The notes: a model not told the origin generated them from the sequence alone. A stretch of DNA of 64,000 nucleotides from Pseudomonas kielensis (GCF_014236655.1 NZ_JACMYG010000004.1:124001-188000); one strand, 5' to 3'. Positions 30,444-40,498 are shown, counted from the first letter of the stretch. Made by a program: numbers and translations.

Positions 30444-31622
30444 TCAGACGTACTGCGCCGCCGCGTAGCCCGAAGCCCAGGCCCACTGGAAGTTGAAGCC
30501 GCCCAGGTGGCCGGTGACATCCAGCACTTCGCCGATGAAATACAGCCCGGGGCTTTTCAGCGATTCCATGGTCTTGGAGGACACTTCATGGGTGTCGACA
30601 CCGCCCAGGGTGACCTCGGCATTGCGGTAGCCTTCGGTGCCGGCCGGTACCAGCTTCCAGCTCGCCAGCTTGTCGGCGATCTCGGCAATTTCGGCGTGGG
30701 TGTACTGCTTCATCGGCTTGGAGACGAACCAGTTGTCAGCCAGCAGGTTGGCCATCTTCTTGGTGAAGATCTCGCCGAGCAGGGTTTTCAGCTCGCTGTT
30801 GGGCCGTTCGGCTTGCTGCTGTTGCAGCCAGGCCGGTACGTCGTGGTCGGGCATCAGGTTGATTTCAACCGTGTCGCCGGACTGCCAGAACGAAGAAATC
30901 TGCAGGATCGCCGGGCCGCTGAGGCCGCGGTGGGTGAACAGGATGTTCTCGCGGAAACTCTGCTCGTTGCAGCTCACCAGGCAGTCCACCGAGGTGCCGG
31001 ACAACTCGCCGCACAGCTCCTTGAGCTGGTCGGTGATGGTGAACGGCACCAGGCCGGCGCGGGTCGGCAGCAGTTCGTGACCGAACTGGCGGGCGACCTG
31101 ATACCCGAAGCCCGTGGCACCCAGGGTCGGGATCGACAGGCCGCCGGTGGCGATCACCAGGGACTCGCACGTCAATTGGCCGAGGGTGGTGTCCAGCAGG
31201 TAGCCGCTGGCGAGCTTCTCGATGGTCTGGATCGAGGTGTCCAGGTGCAGGCTGACGCCGGCCTGGTCGCACTCGCTGAGCAACATCTCGAGGATGTCAC
31301 TGGACTTGTTATCGCAGAACAGTTGGCCGAGCTTCTTCTCGTGGTACGGCACGCCATGCTTGGCCACCATGCCGATGAAGTCCCACTGGGTGTAGCGGGC
31401 CAGTGCGGATTTGCAGAAATGCGCATTCTGCGAGAGAAAATTGCTCGGTTCGGTGTACATGTTGGTGAAATTGCAGCGACCGCCGCCCGACATGAGGATT
31501 TTCTTGCCGGCCTTGTTGGCGTGGTCCAGCAACAACACCTTGCGCCCGCGTCCGGCAGCGGTCAGCGCACACATCAACCCTGCGGCGCCAGCGCCAATGA
31601 TCACGACTTCGGTAGAGCGCAA
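30444..31622 (-). CDS. NAD(P)/FAD-dependent oxidoreductase, HI0933/BaiN family
   Basis: A 392-aa flavoprotein. VVIIGAGAAGLMCALTAAGR at the N-terminus is the FAD Rossmann motif; NKAGKKILMSGGGRCNFTN near residue 35 is the HI0933-family signature; the C-terminus LYFIGEVLDVTGHLGGFN has the second FAD contact. Substrate unknown. The start is most likely a rare TTG at 31620-31622 (MRSTEVVIIGAG), preceded by GAGGACACC; the longer frame to 31694 runs into a REP element and is not family-like. A hairpin follows the stop. Confidence 0.88.
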   Translation of the reverse strand: MRSTEVVIIGAGAAGLMCALTAAGRGRKVLLLDHANKAGKKILMSGGGRCNFTNMYTEPSNFLSQNAHFCKSALARYTQWDFIGMVAKHGVPYHEKKLGQLFCDNKSSDILEMLLSECDQAGVSLHLDTSIQTIEKLASGYLLDTTLGQLTCESLVIATGGLSIPTLGATGFGYQVARQFGHELLPTRAGLVPFTITDQLKELCGELSGTSVDCLVSCNEQSFRENILFTHRGLSGPAILQISSFWQSGDTVEINLMPDHDVPAWLQQQQAERPNSELKTLLGEIFTKKMANLLADNWFVSKPMKQYTHAEIAEIADKLASWKLVPAGTEGYRNAEVTLGGVDTHEVSSKTMESLKSPGLYFIGEVLDVTGHLGGFNFQWAWASGYAAAQYV

Positions 31623-31655
31623 AACGGTGTCCTCTGGTGTGTCATCACAAAACTG

Positions 31656-31751
31656 ACTGTGGGAGCGGGCTTGCTTGCGATGGGGCTGGCACATTCAACA
31701 TTGATGTTGTCTGTCAGTCCGCTATCGCGGGCAAGCCCGCTCCCACAGGGA
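31656..31751. repeat. REP pair upstream of the HI0933-type gene
   Basis: GTGGGAGCGGGCTTGCTTGC and, inverted about 60 bases later, ATCGCGGGCAAGCCCGCTCC. The intervening part has CATTCAACA-TTGATGTTG, which is also seen in the REP pair at 63066-63165. Confidence 0.93.
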
Positions 31752-31773
31752 TCTTCGTTGGGATGAAGATCGC

Positions 31774-33159
31774 TTACAAAATCCGCACGCGCAACGAGCG
31801 GCCTTTGATCTTGCCTTCGCTCAAGCGCTGCACAGCCTGCTTGGCGATGCTGCGGTCCACGGCCACGTAGGCCTGGAAGTCGAAGATCGCGATCTTGCCG
31901 ACCTGGGCACCCGGCACGCCGGCGTCGCCGGTCAGTGCGCCAAGGATATCGCCCGGACGCACCTTGTCCTTGCGCCCGGCACCGATGCACAGGGTGCTCA
32001 TGGCCGGCAGCAGCGGACCACCGCCCTGGGAGGGCAGGTTGCTCAGTTGATCCCAGCTCAGCGGCGACTTCTGCAGCAGCTCGATGGCCTGGGCACGGTG
32101 GGCTTCGGACGGCGCCACCAGGCTGATCGCGATACCTTTTTCACCGGCACGACCGGTACGGCCAACGCGGTGGATATGGATTTCCGAATCCCGGGCCAGC
32201 TCGACGTTGATCACCATGTCCAGCGCATCGATGTCCAGGCCACGGGCGGCCACATCGGTGGCGACCAGGACCGAGGTGCTGCGGTTGGCGAACATCGCCA
32301 GGACCTGGTCACGGTCACGTTGCTCCAGGTCACCGTGCAGGCCGACGGCCGAGATGCCCTTGGCGGTCAGGTGATCGACGGTTTCCTGCACTTGCTGCTT
32401 GGTGAAGCAGAACGCCACGGTGGACTGCGGACGGTAGTGCGCAAGCACCTTGACCACGGCGTCCATGCGCTCTTCCGGGGAAATCTCGAAGAAGCGCTGC
32501 TCGATCTGGGTGTCGTCGTGGAACGCCTCGGCCTTCACTTGCTGCGGGTTGCGCATGAACTTGGCGGCCAGTTGCTTGATGCCCACCGGGTAAGTGGCGG
32601 AGAACAGCAGGGTCTGGCGGCGCTCCGGGCTCTGGGCAATGATTTCTTCGATGGAGTCGTAGAAACCCATGTCGAGCATGCGGTCGGCTTCGTCGAGGAT
32701 CAGCGTGTTCAGGCCGTGCAGGACCAGCGAACCCTTGCGCAGGTGCTGCTGGATGCGGCCCGGGGTGCCGACGATGATGTGCGCGCCGTGCTCCAGGGAG
32801 CCGATCTGCGGGCCGAACGGTACGCCGCCACACAGGGTCAGGACCTTGATGTTGTCTTCGGCACGGGCCAGGCGACGGATTTCCTTGGCGACCTGGTCGG
32901 CCAGCTCGCGGGTCGGGCAGATGACCAGCGCCTGGCAACCGAAGAAGCGCGGGTTGATCGGGTTCAGCAGGCCGATACCAAAGGCGGCAGTCTTGCCGCT
33001 GCCGGTCTTGGCCTGGGCAATCAGATCCATCCCCTTGAGGATCACCGGCAAGCTTTGCGCCTGGATCGGCGTCATCTCGGCATAACCCAAAGAGTCGAGG
33101 TTAGCCAGCATGGCGGCGGACAGCGGCAAAGTATTAAAAGCGGTGGCGATGGTGGTCAC
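31774..33159 (-). CDS. dbpA: ATP-dependent RNA helicase DbpA
   Basis: DEAD-box helicase specific for hairpin 92 of 23S rRNA, acting in large-subunit assembly. The 461-aa protein has the Q-motif region MTPIQAQSLPVI, Walker A AKTGSGKT near residue 55, LILDEADRMLDMG, FSATYP (motif III), HRVGRTGRAGEKG (motif VI) and a C-terminal RRM-like domain from about 390, ending KGRSLRVRIL. A GTG start at 33159 (MTTIATAF) with AGG upstream is preferred to an in-frame TTG at 33174. Confidence 0.95.
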   Translation of the reverse strand: MTTIATAFNTLPLSAAMLANLDSLGYAEMTPIQAQSLPVILKGMDLIAQAKTGSGKTAAFGIGLLNPINPRFFGCQALVICPTRELADQVAKEIRRLARAEDNIKVLTLCGGVPFGPQIGSLEHGAHIIVGTPGRIQQHLRKGSLVLHGLNTLILDEADRMLDMGFYDSIEEIIAQSPERRQTLLFSATYPVGIKQLAAKFMRNPQQVKAEAFHDDTQIEQRFFEISPEERMDAVVKVLAHYRPQSTVAFCFTKQQVQETVDHLTAKGISAVGLHGDLEQRDRDQVLAMFANRSTSVLVATDVAARGLDIDALDMVINVELARDSEIHIHRVGRTGRAGEKGIAISLVAPSEAHRAQAIELLQKSPLSWDQLSNLPSQGGGPLLPAMSTLCIGAGRKDKVRPGDILGALTGDAGVPGAQVGKIAIFDFQAYVAVDRSIAKQAVQRLSEGKIKGRSLRVRIL

Positions 33160-33216
33160 GGGACTGGCCTGCAAAACAAAATGTCGCGCAGTGTACCAGT
33201 CCGGTGGCCATTCGCC

Positions 33217-34644
33217 CTAAGGTTCGATGTGCGATTCCGGACGTTTGACGCGCCGTCCGTCTTCTCTGGACAGCTGGGAGAAGATCGTCGCGGCCAGCAT
33301 GGCCATGATGCCGACGGTGACAAAGGTCAGCTGAAACGCCCCGAGAATGGTGTCCACGCCATCGTTGCCGACCTCGGCGGTGAAGCCGCCCAGCAACGCG
33401 CCGGCACAGGCCACCCCCAGGCTCAGGGACAGTTGCGCGACCACCGACAGCAGGCTGTTGCCGCTGCTGGCGCTGGCGTCGTCGAGGTCGATCAGGGTCA
33501 CGGTGTTCATCGCGGTGAACTGCAGGGAGTTGATGGCCCCGAGCACGCCCAGGTGCACCAGCAGCAGCCAGTAGGGCGTCTGCTCGCTGACCAGGCCCAT
33601 GCTCGCCAGCATGATCCCCAGCGCCAGGGTGTTGCTGGTGAGCACCATGCGGTAGCCAAAACGCTCGATCAACGGTCGTGCCACCGACTTGGCAAGCATG
33701 GCGGCCGCGGCCAATGGCAGCATGCTCATCCCGGCCTGGGAGGGCGAATAACCCAGTGCCACCTGCAGCAGCAATGGCACCAGGAACGGCAATGCGCCGC
33801 TGCCCAGGCGGGCGAACAGGTTGCCCAGAATGCCCACGGCGAAGGTTCGGGTCCGGAACAGCGACGGCGCGAACAGCGGGTTGTCGATATGCCCGGCCCG
33901 CAGCCAGTAGGCCGCCAGGCAGGCCATGCCACCGAACAGCAGCAACATTACCCGCAGGTGCGGTAGGTGCAGTTCGCCCAGGCCTTCCATGGCGATGGTA
34001 ATCAGCACCATGGCCGCGCCGAACAGCACGAAGCCCAGGCCATCGAAGCGCGTGCGCTCAGTGCCCCGCAGGTCGGGGATGAACTTCCAGACGGCGTAGC
34101 AACCCACCAGGCCCACGGGCAGGTTGATCAGGAAGATCCAGTGCCAGGTCAGGTACTGCACCATCCAGCCGCCCATGGTCGGCCCGATCAGCGGGCCGAG
34201 CAGGCCGGGAATGGTGATGAACCCCATGATCCGCACCAGTTCCGAGCGGGGGTAGGCGCGCAACACCACCAGGCGCCCGACCGGCAACATCAAGGCGCCC
34301 CCCAGGCCTTGGATCACCCGGGCGCCGATCAGCATGCTCAGGGTCTGCGACAGCGCGCAGAGCAGGGAGCCAAAGCTGAACAGCAGGATCGCGCTGAAGA
34401 AGATCTTTTTGGTGCCGAAGCGGTCGGCGATCCAGCCCGACGCGGGAATCAGCAGTGCCACGGTGAGCATGTAGGCAATGATCACCCCCTGCATGCGCAA
34501 TGGGTCTTCGGCCAAGTCGCGGGCCATGGCGGGCAGGGCGGTGTTGAGGATGGTCCCGTCGAGGGACTGCATGAAAAACGCAATCGCCACCACCCAGGGA
34601 ATCCAGCGGGCGGTGGTGGCGTCCAGGTCAGGGCGATTGGGCAT
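33217..34644 (-). CDS. DHA2-family MFS multidrug transporter (MdtD-like)
   Basis: A 475-aa protein with about 14 hydrophobic segments. Family motifs: FFMQSLDGTILNTALPAMAR in TM1, GWIADRFGTKKIFF between TM2 and TM3, and VIQGLGGALMLPVGRLVVLR, the DHA2 motif. Expected to export drugs by proton antiport. The ATG at 34644 has AGAGG seven bases upstream; an in-frame ATG at 34659 would contain this site. No regulator or membrane fusion gene adjoins it. Confidence 0.9.
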   Translation of the reverse strand: MPNRPDLDATTARWIPWVVAIAFFMQSLDGTILNTALPAMARDLAEDPLRMQGVIIAYMLTVALLIPASGWIADRFGTKKIFFSAILLFSFGSLLCALSQTLSMLIGARVIQGLGGALMLPVGRLVVLRAYPRSELVRIMGFITIPGLLGPLIGPTMGGWMVQYLTWHWIFLINLPVGLVGCYAVWKFIPDLRGTERTRFDGLGFVLFGAAMVLITIAMEGLGELHLPHLRVMLLLFGGMACLAAYWLRAGHIDNPLFAPSLFRTRTFAVGILGNLFARLGSGALPFLVPLLLQVALGYSPSQAGMSMLPLAAAAMLAKSVARPLIERFGYRMVLTSNTLALGIMLASMGLVSEQTPYWLLLVHLGVLGAINSLQFTAMNTVTLIDLDDASASSGNSLLSVVAQLSLSLGVACAGALLGGFTAEVGNDGVDTILGAFQLTFVTVGIMAMLAATIFSQLSREDGRRVKRPESHIEP

Positions 34645-34693
34645 GGGACCTCTAGGCATTGTTTGATGACATCAGCCGCAGAGCGATGGAACC

Positions 34694-34831
34694 CCTGTAG
34701 CCGCTGGCGAAGCCTGCATTCGGCCGCGAAGCGGTTGTGAAACCTGACAATCACGTTTCTTCAGAAGAAATGCGCTTGCGGATTTTGCGAGGACTGCGTC
34801 CTCGAACGCAGGCTTCGCCAACGGCTACAGA
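34694..34831. repeat. Inverted repeat pair between the MFS and TldE-like genes
   Basis: CTGTAGCCGCTGGCGAAGCC (34695 on) and its near complement GGCTTCGCCAACGGCTACAG (to 34830) flank about 80 bases, including GCGAAGCGGTTGTGA. This is the second, CTGTAGCCGC-type, repeat family seen in P. fluorescens-like genomes. Confidence 0.75.
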
Positions 34832-34837
34832 GTGTGT

Positions 34838-36175
34838 TTACAAGGTCAGGGTCAAACGGCTGACCAGCGCTCCCGGCAGCAGCGCCGATGCCGTGGCACG
34901 CTGGTCGTAGGTGCTGGCCGACAGAATCAGCTCGCGCTCCTGGGTCAGCGCTTCCAGCTGCGAGCCCAGCAGGCTGTAGGCGCTGTCGTCGAAACGCATG
35001 GTGTTGACCGGTGCCTGGATCTCGCCGTTCTCGACCCAGAAGGTGGCGAAACGGGTCATGCCCGTCAGGCGCGCGGCCGGCTGGTCCGAGTAGTTCAGGT
35101 ACCACAGGTTGCTGATGTACAGGCCCGTGCCCAGTTGCTTGAGAATCTCGGCTTCGGGCAGGGTGCCGGCCGCCATGTTCAGGGCGCTGGGCGACTCACC
35201 GCCGCCCGCACCGTTGGCGGTCAGGCCATACTCGGCGGCGCTGCGCGAGCCCACCAGTCGTTCGCCTGCCGCGCCGGCGACAATCAGTGCCAGGTCGCTG
35301 CGTGGGTAGCCCTCGCCGGAAAACGCCGGGCTCAGGGAGCCGCTGACTTTCTCCGCAAGATCCAGCAGCGGGCTGAAGTGCTGGTCGCCGCCGTAGAGTT
35401 TTTGCAACGGACTGCTTTTGCTGGCAATCGACTGTGCCGAGAAACCACCCCAGCAGAGCATGCCGAGAATCTCGTCGAGTGCGGCCGGGGCCAGGTAGGC
35501 CCGGTATTGCCCGGGTGCCAGGGTATGCAGCGGTCGGCCCAGGTACTGCAGTTGCTCGCGCGCCTGTTCAAAGCGTTTGGCAAAACCGGCGTCGCTCCAG
35601 TCGTGCCCGGCGTAGCTGGCCTTTACCGCCTGGCCATTGGCGTGGAACAGGCTGAAATCAAAGTTGAAGCTGTTGGCCTGGTGCCAACCGAAAGCGCCGG
35701 CCGAGCTGGCAAAACCACGGCTGATGGGGCCGGCGGCATAAAAACCGACCAGGTCCAGGCCTTCGGCCGCACGGGTGATCTGCTCCACCACCTGGGCGGT
35801 GTCCGGCAGCGGGTGCTCCTGCACTTGCTTGCTCTGCCAGCCGGTGTGGTTGAGCAGCAGGTACGGGTCCGGTGGCAGCAAGGGCAGGGTCTCGCGCAAC
35901 TGCTGCAGGCCCTCGGCCAGGCGTTGCTGGTCGACTTGCGGGTCGCCGGCCAGGGTGATGTTGAGGTCGGCGTGCCGGTCCTCGTCGATCAGCTTGAAGC
36001 CCAGGCTGGCCTGTTGCACCTCTCCGGCCTGGCGCACTTTGGCGTGGTTGAAGCGTACGAACGCCGAGGATTCGGCGGCATAGCTCAAGGTGAATTGCTC
36101 CGGCTCGCGCAAGGCGCTGCGCAGCCAGGACACCAGGGCCTTGAACTGTTCGACCTGACTCAATGCGCTGCTCAT
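34838..36175 (-). CDS. TldD/PmbA family protein (TldE-like partner)
   Basis: A 445-aa member of the TldD/PmbA (U62) family lacking the HExxxH motif, as PmbA/TldE subunits do. GFASSAGAFGWHQANSFNFD near residue 160 and RLTGMTRFATFWVENGEIQA near 370 resemble the family barrel. TldD/TldE pairs form a heterodimeric zinc protease used on peptides such as microcin B17 precursor and CcdA. It starts in a TGATG overlap with the TldD-like gene, so the two are translationally coupled. It is probably a second copy, not the main pmbA, as Pseudomonas usually has another set elsewhere. Confidence 0.85.
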   Translation of the reverse strand: MSSALSQVEQFKALVSWLRSALREPEQFTLSYAAESSAFVRFNHAKVRQAGEVQQASLGFKLIDEDRHADLNITLAGDPQVDQQRLAEGLQQLRETLPLLPPDPYLLLNHTGWQSKQVQEHPLPDTAQVVEQITRAAEGLDLVGFYAAGPISRGFASSAGAFGWHQANSFNFDFSLFHANGQAVKASYAGHDWSDAGFAKRFEQAREQLQYLGRPLHTLAPGQYRAYLAPAALDEILGMLCWGGFSAQSIASKSSPLQKLYGGDQHFSPLLDLAEKVSGSLSPAFSGEGYPRSDLALIVAGAAGERLVGSRSAAEYGLTANGAGGGESPSALNMAAGTLPEAEILKQLGTGLYISNLWYLNYSDQPAARLTGMTRFATFWVENGEIQAPVNTMRFDDSAYSLLGSQLEALTQERELILSASTYDQRATASALLPGALVSRLTLTL

Positions 36176-37617
36176 CAGGCATCTCCCCCAAACACATCAA
36201 TGTTGCTGAATACGCAGGCCGGCGAGGCATGACCCACGCGGATCACCTGGTTCGGTTCGCCTTTGCCACAGTTCGGCGTGCCCAGCACCTTGAACGTACT
36301 GCGGTCGCCCACGGCGCTGAGGTTGTTCCAGAACTGCGCGCTGATGCCCCGGTAGTTGGGGTTCTTCACCACGCCCTTGAGTTCGCCGTTTTCAATCAGT
36401 TGGCCCCACTCGCAGCCGAACTGGAACTTGTTGCGCGCATCGTCGATGGACCAGGAGCGGTTGGTCGACATCATCACGCCGTGCTCGATGCCGCCGATCA
36501 GTTGCTCGAGGGACTGCTCGCCCGGCTCGATGTTGAGGTTGGCCATGCGGTCGATCGGCGGCCGGTTCCAGCCGCAGGCGCGGCTGTTGGCAACGCCGCC
36601 GAGGCCGGCGCGAAACTGCGACAGCGCACCGCCCAGTGGGCGTTCCAGCCGGCCCTCGCGGATCAGGAACTGCTTGCTGGCGGCAGTGCCGTCGTCGTCA
36701 TGGGCGTAGCTGGCGAGCTCTTCGGGAATGTCCGGGTCGAAGGTCACATTGAGCAGCCGCGAGCCATATTGCAGGTGGCCGAAGTCGCTGGCCTTGACGA
36801 AGCTGGTGCCGGCGTAATTGCGCTCGTCACCGAGGATGCGGTCCAGCTCCAGCGGGTGGCCGATGGATTCGTGGATCTGCAGCATCATCTGGTCGGGCAT
36901 CAACAGCAGGTCGCGCACACCTTGCGGGGTGTTGGGGGCGAGGAGCAACTGCAGGGCCTGGTCGGCGACCAGGGGGCCTGCGCCGATCAGCCCGCAACGA
37001 CTGATGACGTCGGCGCTGCCTTGCTGGCCGAAGTTCTCGCGGCCCAGGCTGCGGGTCTGGCTGTCGTGGCCGTCGTAGGCGGTGACGTCCAGGCCCGGGT
37101 AGACAAAACGTTGCGCCTGGCGCAGTTCGGCGCCGGCGCTGTTGAGGTAAATCTGCTCGACATGGTTGATGCCGATGCTGACCTGCCAGTTCACCAGGCG
37201 CTCGTCCTTGGGCACGGCGGCGGATTCGGCGCCGAGCAGTTGGTAGCACTCGCTGAGGGACGGGAAGGGCTGTTGCAGATTCGGTGACAGGTAGTCGCCA
37301 CGTTCGCTGGAAACGGCCTGCTGGCGCAGGTCGAGCAGGGCGTGGGCCGCGAGCGCGCGGGCCTGTTGTTCGGCGCGGTCGAGGGCGGCCTGCAGGCCGG
37401 CGGGCGACAGGTCGTTGGTCGCGGCATAGGCTTCGACGCCATTGACCCGGGCGGTCAGCATCGCGCCTTCGTCGCGGCTCAGGTGGGGTGGCTCGGCGAC
37501 GTTCTTGCGTACCGACAGGTACTGGCCAGATTCGCGCACGTAGCGCAGCGAAAAAAATTCAGCGCCCGTGCGCAGGGCAGCGAAACGCTGCTTGAGCTGG
37601 GGGTGGAAATCGAACAT
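36175..37617 (-). CDS. TldD-like metalloprotease subunit
   Basis: A 480-aa TldD/PmbA protein with the zinc motif HESIGHPLELD (HExxxH, residues 249-254) and the further conserved Cys in VLGTPNCGKGEPNQ near the C-terminus. It should be the catalytic subunit with the TldE-like protein encoded directly downstream (1-bp overlap). Substrate unknown. GGAGGTTCG before the ATG is a good ribosome binding site. Confidence 0.88.
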   Translation of the reverse strand: MFDFHPQLKQRFAALRTGAEFFSLRYVRESGQYLSVRKNVAEPPHLSRDEGAMLTARVNGVEAYAATNDLSPAGLQAALDRAEQQARALAAHALLDLRQQAVSSERGDYLSPNLQQPFPSLSECYQLLGAESAAVPKDERLVNWQVSIGINHVEQIYLNSAGAELRQAQRFVYPGLDVTAYDGHDSQTRSLGRENFGQQGSADVISRCGLIGAGPLVADQALQLLLAPNTPQGVRDLLLMPDQMMLQIHESIGHPLELDRILGDERNYAGTSFVKASDFGHLQYGSRLLNVTFDPDIPEELASYAHDDDGTAASKQFLIREGRLERPLGGALSQFRAGLGGVANSRACGWNRPPIDRMANLNIEPGEQSLEQLIGGIEHGVMMSTNRSWSIDDARNKFQFGCEWGQLIENGELKGVVKNPNYRGISAQFWNNLSAVGDRSTFKVLGTPNCGKGEPNQVIRVGHASPACVFSNIDVFGGDA

Positions 37618-37657
37618 GCACGAACCTCCTTGTGAGTGGCGGTGACCTTGTGGACCT

Positions 37658-37707
37658 CATCGCGGGCAAGCCGCAAGCGGGCGCCCGCTTGCGGCTTGCT
37701 CGCGATG
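37658..37707. repeat. REP-type palindrome upstream of the TldD-like gene
   Basis: CATCGCGGGCAAGCCGCAAG and CTTGCGGCTTGCTCGCGATG meet around GCGGGCGCCCGC. Nearly perfect over 50 bp. Confidence 0.85.
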
Positions 37708-37716
37708 CTTTTGGCG

Positions 37717-38412
37717 TCAGACCGGGCAACCCTTGGCGCGCAGGATAGCGTCAAAGCGATCCGGGTCCAGGGTGCCAGCTTCGATAGCCGCAAGCGTAGC
37801 CTGTTCGCGGGCCAGCAGGTCGTGGCAACGCACCAGCAGTTCCGGCAATTCGGCGCGGGCAGCGGCGACGACGCCGTCACCGTCGCCGATCATCAGGTCG
37901 CCAGGTGCTACGAGCATGCCGGCGCAGGAGATCGGTACGTTGATCTCGCCGCCACCGTCGGTGCTCGGGCCCCGGTGCACGCCACCGATGGCATAGGCCG
38001 GCAGTTCGCCGGTCTGCCATTCGTCGAGGTCGCGCAGGGCGCCGTTGATCACCACGCCGACGATGCCGGCCTTGAGGGCCATGGCGCGCATGATGCCGCC
38101 GAACACGGCGCGGGTCAGGTCGGCGCTGCCGTCGATCACCAGCACGTCACCGGGGCGGGCCATCTGCATGGCCTTGAGGATCATCAGGTTGTCGCCGGGG
38201 CGAACGCGCACGGTCAGGGCGCTGCCGAGCATCGGCGCATTGCCATGGAAGGCCTTGAGCCCCAGGCCTCCGACGTTGCGTCCCAGGCAGTCACTGACGG
38301 CGGCGGCGGGGATCTTGCTGAACTCGGTCAGCCATTTCGGATCGAGGGGTTCTACGTTGGGATTGATCAGATAGCCGGTGGGCCATTTGCTCGAAGAGAC
38401 GACATCAAACAT
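37717..38412 (-). CDS. RraA-like protein (possible 4-hydroxy-4-methyl-2-oxoglutarate aldolase)
   Basis: A 231-aa RraA-family protein. Motifs: IPAAAVSDCLGRNVGG near residue 35, VRVRPGDNLMILKAMQMARP near 70, GDVLVIDGSADLTRAVFGG near 92 and the metal/substrate loop VVINGALRDLDEW near 122 with conserved R and D. Family members are either RNase E regulators or class II HMG/OAA aldolases; the G-x-x-R-D motif and the length over 200 aa favour an enzyme. GAGG precedes the ATG at 38412. Confidence 0.85.
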   Translation of the reverse strand: MFDVVSSSKWPTGYLINPNVEPLDPKWLTEFSKIPAAAVSDCLGRNVGGLGLKAFHGNAPMLGSALTVRVRPGDNLMILKAMQMARPGDVLVIDGSADLTRAVFGGIMRAMALKAGIVGVVINGALRDLDEWQTGELPAYAIGGVHRGPSTDGGGEINVPISCAGMLVAPGDLMIGDGDGVVAAARAELPELLVRCHDLLAREQATLAAIEAGTLDPDRFDAILRAKGCPV

Positions 38413-38560
38413 GAGTAAGCCTCGTGGCCAGCCAGGTGGCGGCTTGTCGGTGGGGCGGGGGGGTGAAACGTTTGCGCGGTGCCTAGAGTAGGCCGGCGCA
38501 GGGGGTGGGAGCAAGGGTGGGGCGGTGTAGGACGGGGGATGAGTAGCGTTGGGTAGCAAG

Positions 38561-38602
38561 CGATCGCGGGCAAGCGGAGCGCCGCTCCGCTTGCTCGGGA
38601 TG
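38561..38602. repeat. REP-like palindrome between the RraA-like gene and betA
   Basis: GATCGCGGGCAAGCGGAGCG and CGCTCCGCTTGCTCGGGATG face each other, centred near 38582. Confidence 0.8.
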
Positions 38603-38618
38603 CGCCGAAGGCGCCGGG

Positions 38619-40322
38619 TTATTGCGCAGTCCGGCTCACTTCACGCAGTGGCTTGCCACGCACCGGGGTTTCGCCCGCGACGTAGTACTTGGCCTGGCTG
38701 CGAGGCAACGGTTGGCGACCGCGGATCTTGTCGGCGATTTTCTCGGCGATCATGATCGTTGGCGCGTTCAGGTTGCCGGTGGTGATCAGCGGCATGATCG
38801 AGGCATCGACGACGCGCAGGCCCTGCATCCCGTGGACGCGACCTTCGCCATCGACCACCGCCATCTCGTCGGTGCCCATCTTGCACGAGCAGGACGGGTG
38901 GAACGCGGTTTCGGCGTGTTCGCGAATGAAGGTGTCCAGTTGCTCGTCGGTTTGCACCTCGATGCCCGGGCTCAGCTCGCGACCACGGAAGGGGTCGAGT
39001 GCCGGCTGCTGCATGATTTCCCGGGTCAGGCGGATGCCGTCACGGAATTCCTGCCAGTCCTGTTCGGTGGCCATGTAGTTGAACAGGATGCTCGGGTGCT
39101 GGCGTGGGTCCTTGGACTTGACCTGGATCCGCCCACGGCTTGGCGAACGCATGGAGCCCATGTGTGCCTGGAAGCCGTGCTCTTTCACCCCGTTGCTGCC
39201 GTTGTAGTTAATCGCCACCGGCAGGAAGTGGTACTGGATGTTCGGCCATTCGAAGTCAGGACGGGTACGGATAAAACCGCCGGCTTCGAACTGGTTGCTG
39301 GCGCCGATCCCGGTGCCGTTGAACAGCCACTCGGCACCGATCGCCGGCTGGTTGTACCAGAGCAGCGACGGGTACAGGGACACCGGCTGGGTGCAGGCGT
39401 ATTGCAGGTACAGCTCAAGGTGATCCTGCAGGTTCTCGCCCACGCCCGGCAGGTCGTGAACCACCGGGATGTCCAGGCTTTCCAGGAGCTTGGCCGGGCC
39501 GACGCCGGAGCGTTGCAGTAGTTGCGGGGACGCGATCGCGCCGCTGCACACCAGCACTTCCTTGCGGGCACGGGCTTCAACCCGCTCTTCGGCGCTGCCG
39601 ACCAGGTAACGCACGCCAACCGCACGCTTGCCTTCGAACAGAATCTTGTCGGTCAGGGCATGGGTGACGATGTTCAGGGTCGAACGCTTCTTGGCGGTGT
39701 CCAGGTAACCGCGAGCGGTGCTGGCGCGACGGCCGTTGGGCGTGACGGTACGGTCCATCGGGCCGAAACCTTCCTGCTGGTAACCGTTCAGGTCTTCAGT
39801 GCGCGGGTAACCGGCCTGTACACCGGCTTCAACCATCGCGTGGAACAGCGGGTTGTTGCCGGCCTTGGGCGTGGTCACGCTGACCGGACCGTCGCCACCG
39901 TGGTAGTCGTTCGGGCCGATGTCGCGGGTTTCCGCCTTGCGGAAATACGGCAGGCAGTCCAGGTAGGTCCAGTCTTCCAGGCCAGGGAGTTTGGCCCAGC
40001 CGTCGTAGTCCATGGCGTTGCCACGGATGTAGCACATGCCGTTGATCAGGGACGAGCCACCCAGGCCCTTGCCGCGACCGCATTCCATCCGGCGGCCGTC
40101 CATGTGTGGCTCTGGATCGGTTTCGTAGGCCCAGTTGTAGCGTCGGCCTTGCAGCGGGAACGCCAGGGCTGCCGGCATTTGTGTGCGGAAGTCAAAACGA
40201 TAGTCCGGTCCACCGGCTTCCAGCAGCAGGACGGTGACGCCTTCGTCTTCGGTCAGACGGGTCGCCAGGGTGTTACCGGCCGAGCCGGCACCCACAATGA
40301 TGTAGTCGTATTCTTGGGACAT
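38619..40322 (-). CDS. betA: Choline dehydrogenase
   Basis: Membrane-associated GMC flavoenzyme that oxidises choline to betaine aldehyde, and can continue to glycine betaine. The 567-aa product has the FAD motif [16 protein letters not shown] at the N-terminus, [20 protein letters not shown] near residue 80, the GMC signature and the catalytic [11 protein letters not shown] region near 460. ATG at 40322 has AGAGGG; a GTG nine bases earlier overlaps that site. Third gene of betI-betB-betA, separated from betB by a REP-like pair. Confidence 0.96.
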   Translation of the reverse strand: MSQEYDYIIVGAGSAGNTLATRLTEDEGVTVLLLEAGGPDYRFDFRTQMPAALAFPLQGRRYNWAYETDPEPHMDGRRMECGRGKGLGGSSLINGMCYIRGNAMDYDGWAKLPGLEDWTYLDCLPYFRKAETRDIGPNDYHGGDGPVSVTTPKAGNNPLFHAMVEAGVQAGYPRTEDLNGYQQEGFGPMDRTVTPNGRRASTARGYLDTAKKRSTLNIVTHALTDKILFEGKRAVGVRYLVGSAEERVEARARKEVLVCSGAIASPQLLQRSGVGPAKLLESLDIPVVHDLPGVGENLQDHLELYLQYACTQPVSLYPSLLWYNQPAIGAEWLFNGTGIGASNQFEAGGFIRTRPDFEWPNIQYHFLPVAINYNGSNGVKEHGFQAHMGSMRSPSRGRIQVKSKDPRQHPSILFNYMATEQDWQEFRDGIRLTREIMQQPALDPFRGRELSPGIEVQTDEQLDTFIREHAETAFHPSCSCKMGTDEMAVVDGEGRVHGMQGLRVVDASIMPLITTGNLNAPTIMIAEKIADKIRGRQPLPRSQAKYYVAGETPVRGKPLREVSRTAQ

Positions 40323-40379
40323 TGGATGCACCCTCTTTGATAGTGGTCAGGTCAGGCCGGGTGAGTGCTTTGCACTCAA

Positions 40380-40470
40380 TCGCCAGCAGGCTGGCTCCCA
40401 CAGGGGATTGGGGATGCCACAGATTTGGTGCATGACACCAAACCTGTGGGAGCCAGCCTGCTGGCGATGA
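40380..40470. repeat. Inverted repeat pair between betB and betA
   Basis: TCGCCAGCAGGCTGGCTCCC and the facing GGGAGCCAGCCTGCTGGCGA are separated by about 50 bases. This is the CCAGCAGGCTGG type of Pseudomonas intergenic repeat, different from the GTGGGAGCGGGC type. Confidence 0.88.
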
Positions 40471-40498
40471 CGGCCTCGCAGGCGAGGCGATTGACGCC

